From positions 1,674,001 to 1,738,000 of the forward strand of contig NC_014218.1 of assembly GCF_000092365.1 (NCBI RefSeq): DNA of 64,000 nt. Reading direction: 5' to 3'. Below, one piece after another: positions 16,847 through 24,983 of this stretch. This DNA comes from Arcanobacterium haemolyticum DSM 20595. Lineage in GTDB: Bacteria > Actinomycetota > Actinomycetes > Actinomycetales > Actinomycetaceae. The notes below the pieces were generated by a model. The model was not told where the DNA came from. It did not search any database and saw only the letters and a program-made list of their open reading frames with translations. Every line of letters starts with the position of its first letter. Within the stretch, counting starts at the first letter, position 1. A program made the translations under genes and the position numbers.

Positions 16847-18445
16847 TCAGAGCACGAGTAGCCCGCGCTCGTCGTAGACGCTGCCGCTGGTGTGGTCGCC
16901 TGCGCGTCGGATGGAGCGGTCGAGTGCCATGATCGTGGCGACCACGCCGTCGATCTTCTCCGTGGACTTCTGCTTGTCGGGTTTGATGTTGCCTGCCGGG
17001 TCGGTGCGCACATGAATGTTGTCGACCATCCAGGCCAGCACCGGGTGCCCGCCATGGGCAAGCCTGCCTTCCAGGGCGATCTTCATCAGTTCTTTGGACG
17101 GTGGGGACATGTCTTTGAAGCCTTGCCCAAACGGAACCACCGTAAACCCCGCATCGTCGAGGTTTTGGCTCATTTGGACGGCACCCCACCGGTCGAAAGC
17201 GATCTCGCGGATATCGAAGCGTTCACCAAGGGACTGGATGTGGTGTTCGATGTGGGCGTAGTGGACAACGTTGCCCTCCGTGGTCTCCAGGAACCCTTGG
17301 CTGTGCCACAGGTCGTAGGGCACGTGATCACGAGCCACACGTAGTGGCAGGTTGTCTTCGGGGATCCAAAACCACGGCGCGATCCGATACTTCTCATCGT
17401 CCCCGTAGGGCGGGAAGACCAGCACGAATGCGGTGATATCCGTCGTCGAGGCCAGGTCCAGGCCGCCGTAGCAGGGGCGGCCTTCCAGCTCGGCCAGGTC
17501 CACTGGGTCTGCGCAGGCGTCCCAGATGTGCATAGGCATCCACCGTACGGACTGCTTGACCCACTGGTTGAGGCGAAGCTGGCGAAACGAGTTCTCCTCG
17601 GCGGGGTTTTGGCGAGCCGAGTTGCACGCCGCCCGCACCTTGTCCACCGGCACCGTGACCCCAAGGGAGGGGTTGGCCTTGTGCCAGACCGCCTCATCCG
17701 TCCAGTCATCGTCCAGCTCCGCGCCGTAGATCACCGGGTAGAATGTGGGATCGTGTTTCTTACCCGCGAGAATGTCACGCGCTTTTTGGTGCTGCTCGTA
17801 GCAGATACTGTGGGTGTCAGTACCTGCGGTGGTGATGAGGAAGTACAGCGGCTGGGTGCGCGCGTCTCCGGAGCCTTTCGTCATGACGTCGAACAGAGCC
17901 CGGTTGGGCTGGGTGTGGAGCTCGTCGAAGACGACACCGGAGATGTTGAACCCATGCTTGGAGTACGCCTCCGCCGAGAGCACCTGGTAGAAGCTTTTGG
18001 TCGGCTTGTAGATGATGCGCTTTTGGGAGGACAGGATCTTCACCCGCTTCGATAGGGCCGGTGATTGGCGGATCATGTCGGCGGCGACCTCGAAGACGAT
18101 GCTGGCTTGCTGCCGGTCGGCCGCGCACCCGTAGACCTCGGCGGCTTGCTCCCCGTCCCCGCACGTCAAAAGCAGCGCGATCGCGGCATCCAACTCGGAC
18201 TTACCCTGCTTCTTAGGGATCTCCACATAGGCGGTGGTGAACTGGCGGTAGTCATCGGGTTTGATGGTGCCGAACAGGTCGCGCACGATCTGTTCTTGCC
18301 AGCCAAGCAGCGTGAAGGGTGTGCCTGCCCAGCGGCCTTTCGTGTGGCGCAGCGCCTGAATGAACGCGACGGCGAAGTCGGCTTTGCGCTGGTCGTAGAT
18401 AGAGCCTGCGGCCATGAACCTGGTCGGCTGATACGTGCTCGTCAT
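16847..18445 (-). CDS. Phage terminase large subunit
   Basis: 532 residues from the ATG at 18445, chosen for the GGAAGGAG box upstream. ATPase signs are the Walker A-like VEIPKKQGKSELDAAIA near residue 80 and the Walker B GVVFDELHTQPN near 170. The C-terminal nuclease region contains YGGLDLASTTDITAFVL with the metal-binding Asp. TerL pumps DNA into the prohead. The small subunit normally encoded upstream is not found; a decayed defence gene lies there instead. Confidence 0.9.
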   Translation of the reverse strand: MTSTYQPTRFMAAGSIYDQRKADFAVAFIQALRHTKGRWAGTPFTLLGWQEQIVRDLFGTIKPDDYRQFTTAYVEIPKKQGKSELDAAIALLLTCGDGEQAAEVYGCAADRQQASIVFEVAADMIRQSPALSKRVKILSSQKRIIYKPTKSFYQVLSAEAYSKHGFNISGVVFDELHTQPNRALFDVMTKGSGDARTQPLYFLITTAGTDTHSICYEQHQKARDILAGKKHDPTFYPVIYGAELDDDWTDEAVWHKANPSLGVTVPVDKVRAACNSARQNPAEENSFRQLRLNQWVKQSVRWMPMHIWDACADPVDLAELEGRPCYGGLDLASTTDITAFVLVFPPYGDDEKYRIAPWFWIPEDNLPLRVARDHVPYDLWHSQGFLETTEGNVVHYAHIEHHIQSLGERFDIREIAFDRWGAVQMSQNLDDAGFTVVPFGQGFKDMSPPSKELMKIALEGRLAHGGHPVLAWMVDNIHVRTDPAGNIKPDKQKSTEKIDGVVATIMALDRSIRRAGDHTSGSVYDERGLLVL

Positions 18446-18595
18446 CGGGCAGCAGCTCCTTCCTCGGGGCATAGGGGCTTTCACGAAACCTCCTGACCAG
18501 TTATATGAGGTCCTCGGCTACACCCCGGTTACACCGGGTTTCGACTCCGGTTACACGACAGTAGTCAATTAAGTGCCGTGAGCAGGAGCGCCGTC

Positions 18596-19565
18596 CTAGA
18601 ACTCAAAGTCCGGAACTTCCGACTCCGCATCTTCTTGCCTCTCGGCAAGTTCCACATTCCACCGCGCCCGCTCGACAAGTTCGTCAAAGGTAAGCACCTC
18701 CGGTGACTTAAGGTTCGAGCGGAAACTTTCAAAGCTACGGAACTTCGCGTCAATTCGGTTTCCTTGCGAGCTACACAAGTCGCTCATGGAGCCGACCACC
18801 AAAACGAGCGTGGCTCGACCAAATTCGCACCGTCGCCAGTGCTGCCTCCCTCGGTGTCCCTCTCGGCAATCCAGCTAGCGTGGCTCTCTTTGGCGACTAG
18901 AACCGTTTCTTGGCCTGGGCTACTGCGCCGAAAAACTCGCGGCTGATCCCGTAAACATCACTGCGGTATTGGTCCCGTGTCAGCAAAGGCGTGTCCGGGT
19001 GTTTAATCTCTGCCAGCGCCACTGAACGCAGCAGGCCGTTGGACGCGAAGAAGGCGTCGGCGCGTTTCCCGGAAGTGTGCAGGTTTGCTCCGCGAACTGT
19101 TTGCTCAAGTTTTCCCTCGTCCCAAGTGGTGTAGAGCCTACCTCCGAGACCAACGCCGAGGACCTATGGGTTGGCTTCGAGAAGGTTCTGCCACGCCTTC
19201 TCAGCGCCACCCGCCACGTTTTTCGCTTCGGCAAACGCTTCGTGGTCGTCTAGCCACGATTGCATAGTGCTAACGACGTCGCGACGGTTCTTCAGTTCCT
19301 TGATCTCGGCGGCCGAGGTCTCGGTTTCTACGAGTGCCTGGAGCGCCTTGGGGTCTCGCTTGTACAGCCGCTGAAGTTCGCTTTGGTCGGCGATGATGCG
19401 GTTGAGGACGTCATCGTCAACCCTGGAGGTTTTCTCGCCGGTAACGGGAATCGAGGCGAGGCTGCGGGTGAGGTCGATAAGTTTGTTTGAGCCTTCCCGG
19501 TTCAAGACGACGACATCATCGAGTTTCGGTCGTTCGAGTCTCTTCTTCGCGCCTGAAAACGGACC
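18596..19565 (-). pseudogene. Shedu (DUF4263/SduA-like) anti-phage nuclease, decayed
   Basis: Three minus-strand pieces make one protein. The first (about 19565-19164) ends in NLLEANP and a TAG; after the stop the same frame continues VLGVGLGGRLYTTWDEG, then SVALAEIKHPDTPLL and GISREFFGAVAQAKKRF. The EIK motif and following sequence are the DUF4263 nuclease signature. The TAG stands where family members have a Trp, so TGG to TAG is likely. Two frameshifts follow, near 18900 and 18800, before the C-terminus LTFDELVERARWNVELAE. The N-terminus is also missing. It is clearly inactive. Confidence 0.7.
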
Positions 19566-19666
19566 TCGCCAACTACGCCAGGCTCGCGCACAACTTGGAT
19601 CTCGAGCTGGCGACGCTGTTTCGCAACTTTGCCGGAATCTCTGCCACTTCCACTGTCTTCTGAGCA
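19544..19666 (+). pseudogene. Short C-terminal fragment, possibly of an XRE-type regulator
   Basis: A plus-strand frame without a start reads LKTDLANYARLAHNLDLELA, then TLFRNF, and stops at about 19666. The pattern (LANYARLA..LD..L..LF) resembles the C-terminal helices of small HTH regulators. It overlaps the truncated N-terminus of the Shedu-like gene and directly precedes the cadmium cassette, so it may be debris at a recombination joint. The evidence is weak. Confidence 0.25.
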
Positions 19667-19695
19667 GCACACGCTGCTACGCCGCTACATCGGAC

Positions 19696-19736
19696 TTGAC
19701 ATGTTCAGTGCTCGCTGTATAATTCAGTGCATGCTG
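19696..19736 (+). promoter_or_regulatory. Promoter with overlapping repeat operator for cmtR-cadD, probably leaderless
   Basis: A consensus TTGACA (19696-19701), a 16-base spacer and TATAAT (19718-19723) place the expected transcription start on or next to the ATG at 19731. No ribosome-binding site precedes the ATG, so the mRNA is probably leaderless. A 14-base direct repeat TTCAGTGC..GCTG (19704-19717 and 19723-19736, 12 of 14 bases equal) straddles the -10 box and is a good candidate for the repressor site. Confidence 0.75.
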
Positions 19737-20090
19737 ACTATTATTTCGCGTCTCGACGTGATGAACCGCCTGGGTCGTGCACTGGCCGACCCCACTCGAT
19801 CTCGGATCATCTTGACCTTGCTCGACCATCCCGCTTACCCGGCGGAACTGGCTCGAGCTCTGGACCTGACACGCTCGAATGTGTCCAACCATCTGGCATG
19901 CCTGCGCGATTGCGGTATCGTCGTCTCCGAGCCCGAGGGTCGTCGGACACGATACGAGATCGCCGATCCGCACCTGGCGCAGGCGCTGACGACACTGGTC
20001 GATGCCACCCTGGCAGTAGACGAAGACGCCCCGTGCATCGATCCCGCCTGCTCGCTTCCCGGATGCGACGTAGCTGGGGAGGGCGCATGA
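19731..20090 (+). CDS. cmtR: CmtR-like Cd/Pb-sensing ArsR-family repressor
   Basis: 119 residues. The winged helix has RSNVSNHLACLRDCGIVVSE, with Cys residues spaced as in the CmtR metal site (CLRDC), and a C-terminal DEDAPCIDPAC that supplies further Cys ligands, as known for mycobacterial CmtR. It would repress the promoter it starts from until Cd(II) or Pb(II) binds. The stop overlaps the cadD start (ATGA). It is distinct from the arsenic-type ArsR at 14703. Confidence 0.85.
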   Translation: MLTIISRLDVMNRLGRALADPTRSRIILTLLDHPAYPAELARALDLTRSNVSNHLACLRDCGIVVSEPEGRRTRYEIADPHLAQALTTLVDATLAVDEDAPCIDPACSLPGCDVAGEGA

Positions 20091-20689
20091 TCCTCACCAC
20101 GGTCTTCCAGGCGATAGGCCTGTTCGCAGCTACCAACATCGACGACATCATCGTGCTCTCCCTCTTCTTCGCACGAGGGGCAGGCCAGAGAGGCACAACC
20201 GCTCGTATTCTGGCCGGCCAGTACCTCGGATTTGCCGGCATCCTCGTCGCCGCGATCCTTATGACCATCGGCGCCGGAGCATTTCTGCCCCCGGCAGCTA
20301 TTCCATACTTTGGTCTCATCCCTCTGGGCATCGGCCTCTGGGCCGCATGGCAGGCCTGGCGCGGAGACGATGACGACGATGACGACGAGGCCAAGGTTGC
20401 CGGCAAGAAGGTCGGCGTTTGGACAGTCGCAGGCGTCACGTTTGCCAATGGCGGCGACAACATCGGTGTCTACACCCCTGTATTCCTCAGCGTGGAACCT
20501 CTCGCAGTAGTCGCCTACTGCGTTATCTTCCTCGCGTTCGTTGCGGTCCTGGTGGCCCTGGCAAAGTTCGTCGCCACTCGCCCCCCGATCGCGGAAGTGC
20601 TCGAACGCTGGGAGGACATCCTCTTTCCCATCGTTCTCATCGGCCTCGGCATCGTGATCCTCGTCAGCGGCGGAGCTTTCGGGCTCTGA
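20087..20689 (+). CDS. cadD: CadD-family cadmium resistance transporter
   Basis: 200 residues with about five to six membrane segments. Family signs are FAATNIDDIIVLSLFFARG near 13-31 and ANGGDNIGVYTPVFLS near 121-136, repeated Asn-Asp motifs inside the membrane. A poly-Asp stretch (DDDDDDDE) lies in the cytoplasmic loop. The start is the ATG overlapping cmtR. It probably exports Cd(II) and sits in the cytoplasmic membrane. Longer readings from 19727 are out of frame with cmtR and rejected. Confidence 0.85.
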   Translation: MILTTVFQAIGLFAATNIDDIIVLSLFFARGAGQRGTTARILAGQYLGFAGILVAAILMTIGAGAFLPPAAIPYFGLIPLGIGLWAAWQAWRGDDDDDDDEAKVAGKKVGVWTVAGVTFANGGDNIGVYTPVFLSVEPLAVVAYCVIFLAFVAVLVALAKFVATRPPIAEVLERWEDILFPIVLIGLGIVILVSGGAFGL

Positions 20690-20757
20690 CATAGCAGCAG
20701 TGTTCCAACGGCGGTTGCGTCCCTTAGTGTTGTGTAACGCTTGCTGATGGGACTTGA

Positions 20758-21345
20758 CCGTGAACCTTGCCATGCTTGACGCTGCTGCCTGGTCGCGGCC
20801 GCGCACCGAACAGAAGCCGACTCCGCCTGCTCCGCGGGGTGGTCGCAAGCCTGACGCTGACGACATTGAGCAGTGGAAGTTGGGCGACAACGCACCGCCG
20901 AAGGTGTCCTTGCCCTTTGTCTCGGTGCGGGCTGTAGCGGCGCTACCGCGTCGTACCTCCGTGCGGAGGACGTCACCCGAGATGACAACGGAACCGTGTG
21001 GGTAAAGCGCTACGACATGGTCCATGCTGTCCCGGTGTCGGCGGTGTTCGCGGGCGTGGTGGAAGAACTCGCGGCCAGAAAAGATCCGCACGAATACGTT
21101 CTTGGCCGCGGAGAAAACCCGTGTGGCACCAGGGGCTCAACGTCGGGCGGGACTTCCATGTGCTTCCCAGCCGGCTTCGCGCGACGTGGGCCGTTGCGGT
21201 GTGCGCTGCGGTACGAAGAGAAGTAGCCGTCAGTGCCATTGGCGTTGCCAACGTCGTTCCATTCGAGCGCCACTTGCGTACCAATTACGACCGCACGGAC
21301 CCGCTGAGCGACCACGTTGAGGAGTTGACTGACCTGTTCACTGAC
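20758..21345 (+). pseudogene. Degenerate integrase-like gene upstream of a transposase
   Basis: A first frame (from about 20761) with KPDADDIEQWKLGDNAPPK breaks near 20890. A second frame continues GVLALCLGAGCSGATASYLRAED, then VKRYDMVHAVPV, which resembles the core of tyrosine recombinases (helices around the first catalytic Arg, where ARG is replaced). A third frame after about 21120 reads VGRDFHVLPSRLRATWAV. With at least two frame breaks the gene is decayed. It probably belongs to the same mobile unit as the next gene and may have carried the cadmium cassette. Confidence 0.4.
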
Positions 21346-21359
21346 TGGGTGACAACGAC

Positions 21360-23176
21360 ATGGCGAACTTGTACCCGCAGACCCAAGAGAACTTCTCCCA
21401 ACTCAAGTACGCTGCCGACCTCGTTGATACATCCGGCGTGGTTGAACTGGTGGAGAACTGGCGTATTGAAGATGGGCTCCAGACCGGCCGCGGTGGTCGC
21501 CCGCAGTATGTGACCATTCGCACCGCCATTGTGCTCTGGGTCCACATGGCGCTGACCAAGCGCCCGCAACTGGTCGCCCGTATGTCGGAGGTCGTCGCCT
21601 TCGGCATGAAGCCGTACATGCGCGACTACTTCTCGCTCGTCAACGAGAACGTGGACCTGAGCACCCGTAACGGCCGCATGGACTACAACAACGACTGGTA
21701 CCACCGCATTTGGCGCGCCCTTGAGCGCGTGCGGGCAACTATGGAGCCGTACCCGAGCGTGTCTCGGCACGGCCGGCACACGGTTGACGAGTGGCTTGAG
21801 TTCATGGACTTATTCGGGCTCGACTCGAAGAAGACGTCGAAGAAGAACTACGAGCCGACAGAAGAAGAATTGCTCGCGGAAAAGCGCATGGCGCGCTGCG
21901 ACGAGTTCTCCAACCGCCTGCTGTGGGCCACCGTCGAGAAGTTCGGCGACAAACTTGGGTCCTGGAACGGCGACGTTGCCGTGGACGGCACGGCGTTTAA
22001 GGTCTCCGCCAACGGCAACCCGAACAAGCAGGACATGTTAGCGGGCAAGGTTCCAGGGCACCGTAAGGTCGCCTCGACCCCCACGCTCGGCAACTACTCG
22101 AAGGGCGCGGACGACCACAACGGTGACGCTAAGCCCTCCAAAGGCGACAACATGTGGGCCGGCGAGGCCACCTTTGCCACCATGGAAGGCGCTGGTGTCG
22201 GCAAGGAGGGTGGCTTGCCGTCGCTTATTCTCGGCATGTCCTTCCACCGCCCGGGTGCCATGCCGTGGCAGCGTGCGCTTCGTTCGCTGACCAACGTGTT
22301 TGCCCGCCCCGAATTGCCCCGCGGGCGCTTCTTGGGCGACCGCCTGTACCTGCTGGGACAGAAGGCCGAGAACCTCCAGGTTCCGCTGCGTAAGGCAGGC
22401 TACGACCTCATTGGCGACTACAAGAAGAACGAGCTAGGCCTCCAGACCGAACTCGCCTCTGGCGCGGTTGTCGTGGACGGCCAGCTCTACTGCCCGGTAA
22501 TGAAGGCGCGTCAGCGCCTGGTCAACGCCACCGCAGACTTCCAGAACGGCCGCATTGACGAAGACGAGTATTACGCGCTTCTGGACGAGCGCAAGAAGTT
22601 GCAGTTGGCACCGCGCTCGGCAAGCCCGTCAAGGGCGACGGCAAGCAGCGTTTCCAGTGCCCTGCACGCTCGAAGAACGCGAAGGTGACCTGCCCGTTGG
22701 TTGCATGCTCGCAGGAGAAGCACCCGAACCGCGCGAAGGAGCCTCTGCTGGAAAGCGAGGTGCCGACGTCTGGCATGTGCGGTGCGGTCTGTAAGCAGAC
22801 CTCCATTACCGCGCAGAACACGCCCGAAGACGGCGCAAAGTACCTCAACCAGGGTGCGCCCTACGGCACCAAGGAGCGGCAGGAGCAGTACCACCGTCGC
22901 AACACCATTGAATCGCGCAACGACCGCGTGAAGTCTTCCCGCCACCAGGGCTACGGCGACCCGACCATGCGTCTTATGTGTGGCTGGGCAGCACAGGCCA
23001 TTTCGGCTGTCATGTCCGCGGTTGCGGCCAACATTGGTCTACTGTCGGCAGAGTCGCGCTGGCACTTCCCAAAGAAGCCCACGCCTCCAACCACCCCTCC
23101 GGACGGTCGCAAGACCCGTGGCCGCGACGAGACTGACACCGACGCTTTCCCCAACGCGCCACCGCTTGCGGTATAG
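21360..23176 (+). pseudogene. Transposase-like protein, one frameshift
   Basis: The first frame (21360 to about 22605) gives about 415 residues with GDVAVDGTAFKVSANGNPNK and DRLYLLGQKAENLQ. After a shift near 22605 the downstream frame reads GTALGKPVKGDGKQRFQCPA and continues through RNTIESRNDRVKSSRHQGYG, where the final Glu could complete a DDE triad. It stops at 23176. Layout and the adjacent integrase-like gene suggest a transposase, but the family is not recognised. A hairpin terminator lies about 110 bases downstream. Confidence 0.5.
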
Positions 23177-23284
23177 ACCGACCAAGGCCACCGGCTGGTC
23201 CTCAAAACAACGAGGACGAAGCCCGTGGCCTAGAGGTCGTGGGCGAGTGCCGAAATTCGGTCCAAAACGGAGTTCAGACAAAGA

Positions 23285-23324
23285 AAAATGACCCCCTCCG
23301 AACGAACGGAGCGGGTCATTTTTG
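23285..23324 (+). terminator. Strong intrinsic terminator after the transposase-like gene
   Basis: AAAATGACCC-C-CTCCG and CGGAG-C-GGGTCATTTT form a 15-bp stem with one mismatch and a 6-base loop, bordered by A-run and T-run. It can stop transcription from either side. Confidence 0.85.
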
Positions 23325-23399
23325 TGTTCGCGGCCGTTTTCCTTCGGGCGGCGCGGGGTTTCGTGAAAAGATTGGAACAGTTTCGTGAAACCCCGCATA

Positions 23400-23422
23400 A
23401 GAAAAGCCCCAACCATGTGGGG
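23400..23422 (-). terminator. Terminator of the minus-strand small-gene operon
   Basis: On the minus strand CCCCA and TGGGG pair across a 6-base loop, followed by CTTTTCTT. It lies about 150 bases beyond the last gene of that operon. Confidence 0.5.
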
Positions 23423-23574
23423 GGTGCCCCTATGTTGTGTGTCAAGCTGCCAGGGCGGCTGGCCGACAATCCCAATCAACACCCGCCAATCAGGACCTGT
23501 CAACAAGGTAACGGGCGAAACGGATCGCGTCGGGCCAGGCCCAGCCCGTGGGGGTGGTCGGGACGACAGGCGAG

Positions 23575-23865
23575 TTAGCAGTAGGTGTGGCGGAAGTCGG
23601 AGACCACCTGTCCAGTGCCGAAACCCCCGTAGCGCCAATCGGACAGGCCGCGCTGCCTGTCCAGGGCGATGATCTGATCGGCTTTGGTGTAGTGCCAGCC
23701 CACACGGCTGAGCGTGTGGACCGGGATCTTCTCGGCCCCGACCTCCTCAGCAAGCTCCTCCAGCACGCTGAAGGGGATCTCGGCGGCAGCCTGGATGTCA
23801 CCGTGCGCCACCGCGTCGGCGGGGATCTGAAGGTGGCTTGTGATCAGGTGCCCAGTGGCCTCCAT
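23575..23865 (-). CDS. Small mobile-element protein, unrecognised
   Basis: 96 residues from MEATGHLITSHLQIPADAVA (ATG at 23865). It is acidic in the middle (LEELAEEVGAEK) and ends with GGFGTGQVVSDFRHTYC. It is spaced 5 bases after the preceding broken gene and probably co-transcribed with it. No family is recognised. Context suggests a non-structural gene of the phage/ICE early region. Confidence 0.55.
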   Translation of the reverse strand: MEATGHLITSHLQIPADAVAHGDIQAAAEIPFSVLEELAEEVGAEKIPVHTLSRVGWHYTKADQIIALDRQRGLSDWRYGGFGTGQVVSDFRHTYC

Positions 23866-23870
23866 GTTTG

Positions 23871-24174
23871 TTACTCCTGGGTTGTGGCGGGGATCTGGGC
23901 GAGGGTCCAAACGATAGCGTGCCCGGCATCGTCGAAAAGCTGGTCAGCCTCGGCGACCAAGTCGAGGGCGCATTCGCTGCGGCTACGCGACTCAGGCCCG
24001 AAACCGGGGATGGGCTGCTCGGCGAGCTTGTACACGCGAGCGTCGTTTCCGATCTTGCCTCTGCCCAGGTGCCGGTAGGCCGAAGCAAGGACGTAGTCCC
24101 CCGTAGGCGAGCACCGTGCCGTAGCTGTCGGTTGCCATCTGCAGGTGTTCCATCGTGATCGCTTGAGTGTTCAT
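23871..24174 (-). pseudogene. Small mobile-element protein with a frameshift in a G-run
   Basis: The frame starts MNTQAITMEHLQMATDSYG at 24174. Near 24100 the run GGGGG appears to contain one base too many. In the shifted frame the protein continues DYVLASAYRHLGRGKIGNDA, then CALDLVAEADQLFDDAGHAI, and ends at 23871 next to the following gene. The intact protein would have about 100 residues. A real mutation or a homopolymer read error are both possible. No function was recognised. A copy of the repeated leader lies directly upstream. Confidence 0.55.
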
Positions 24175-24285
24175 GACCTTCTCCGTTTCTGTTCTTGTTT
24201 GGTCATGTACATACAGCCATAGGTGTGCCTTGTTATCCAGTTATTTTCCGCTTATTTTCAAAGGAAAATAGCGGTCATCATCACT
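24171..24285 (-). repeat. Leader element copy A with mini-ORF
   Basis: About 110 bp, nearly identical to copy B. On the minus strand it holds a CCGCTATTTTC/GAAAATAAGCGG hairpin, then TATGGCTGTATGTACATGACC. The ATGTACATG opens a 13-codon mini-ORF (24212-24171, MYMTKQEQKRRRS) whose TGA overlaps the ATG of the gene at 24174. Confidence 0.75.
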
Positions 24286-24338
24286 TCTGCGATATGAGGG
24301 AAACCGCCCTAGGAGGTGGCTTCCATGAGCGGGGTTTG

Positions 24339-24686
24339 CTAGGTGATGGTGAGGTGGAACGCGGGAACCATCGGGTGCTCTCCGGTGGTCCAGTCGACAT
24401 ATGCGCTCTTGACCTTGACCAGGCCGTTCACAGCGGCACCGTGTTCAGCAAAGCTCCACAACAAGGTCGCCATGTCGGTTTGCCCCACGCTGATCGTGAA
24501 CTCTCCGATCCCTAGTTCTTTGAGTTCGGTGATGATGGCAGGAATGTCGGCATCGAAGATGACTCCGAAGAAATCCAACAGTTCGTTATCCGCCTTTTGG
24601 GTGTCCATGTAGGCCGTTAAGACCGCGCGGTGGGAGGTTTGCGTTCGGCAAGCGACCTGGGTTTCTAGGGCTTCAATCGTGTTCAT
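24339..24686 (-). CDS. Small mobile-element protein, unrecognised
   Basis: 115 residues, MNTIEALETQVACRTQTSHR at the start. An acidic middle (FFGVIFDADIPAIITELKEL) and the end TTGEHPMVPAFHLTIT suggest a small soluble alpha/beta protein. No family is recognised. It is preceded by leader copy B, whose mini-ORF stop overlaps its ATG. It is followed by leader copy A, so each gene here has its own control region. Confidence 0.6.
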   Translation of the reverse strand: MNTIEALETQVACRTQTSHRAVLTAYMDTQKADNELLDFFGVIFDADIPAIITELKELGIGEFTISVGQTDMATLLWSFAEHGAAVNGLVKVKSAYVDWTTGEHPMVPAFHLTIT

Positions 24687-24796
24687 GAACTTCTCCGTTT
24701 CTGTTCTTGTTTGGTCATGTACATACAGCCATAAGTGCGTGTGCTTATCCAGTCATTTTCCGCTTATTTTCAAGGAAAATAGCGGTCATCATCACT
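24683..24796 (-). repeat. Leader element copy B with mini-ORF
   Basis: It has the same order as copy A: hairpin (12-base arms around CTT), GGATAAG, then TATGGCTGTATGTACATGACC. The mini-ORF (24724-24683) reads MYMTKQEQKRRSS and stops on the ATG of the gene at 24686. Confidence 0.75.
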
Positions 24797-24801
24797 GTGA
24801 T

Positions 24802-24981
24802 TCACTCGGGGTATTCCCATAGGTCTTCGCCTGGGATGAGGCCGAGTGTGGAGCCGTTATCCCAGTTCACATGCACTGTTCCTACGTCGTCGACAAACAT
24901 GATCGTTCCTTTATCGCCAGGACTCAGATGCGTGTACGGGTCGCTGGTGGCGATCAGGCGCACCCGCTGGCCAGGAGTCAT
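24802..24981 (-). CDS. DUF4314 protein
   Basis: 59 residues from the ATG at 24981, chosen for AGGAGG upstream. The sequence TPGQRVRLIATSDPYTHLSP and DDVGTVHVNWDNGSTLGLIP match the compact SH3-like DUF4314 domain seen in phages and conjugative elements of Gram-positive bacteria. The function is unknown. It is the last gene of a three-gene unit starting at 25816. Confidence 0.8.
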   Translation of the reverse strand: MTPGQRVRLIATSDPYTHLSPGDKGTIMFVDDVGTVHVNWDNGSTLGLIPGEDLWEYPE

Positions 24982-24983
24982 GG

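Larger units (their letters stand above)
23177..23574. other. Gene-free stretch with two terminators and an inverted repeat
   Basis: No coding sequence is supported here. It holds a plus-strand hairpin at 23285-23324, a 10-bp inverted repeat GCGGGGTTTC (23353-23362) / GAAACCCCGC (23387-23396), and a minus-strand hairpin at 23401-23422. The two terminators separate the plus-strand transposase unit from the minus-strand small-gene unit to the right. Confidence 0.5.

Noticed and set aside
19835-21091. Minus-strand frame of 418 codons opposite cmtR and cadD
   Set aside because: Both plus-strand genes have clear families and a promoter; the minus frame has none.
24171-24285. Alternative leader peptide MAVCT starting one ATG earlier
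   Set aside because: This 5-codon frame is also conserved in all three copies, but its stop does not meet the gene start. The frame starting at ATGTACATG has the consistent stop/start overlap, so it is preferred.
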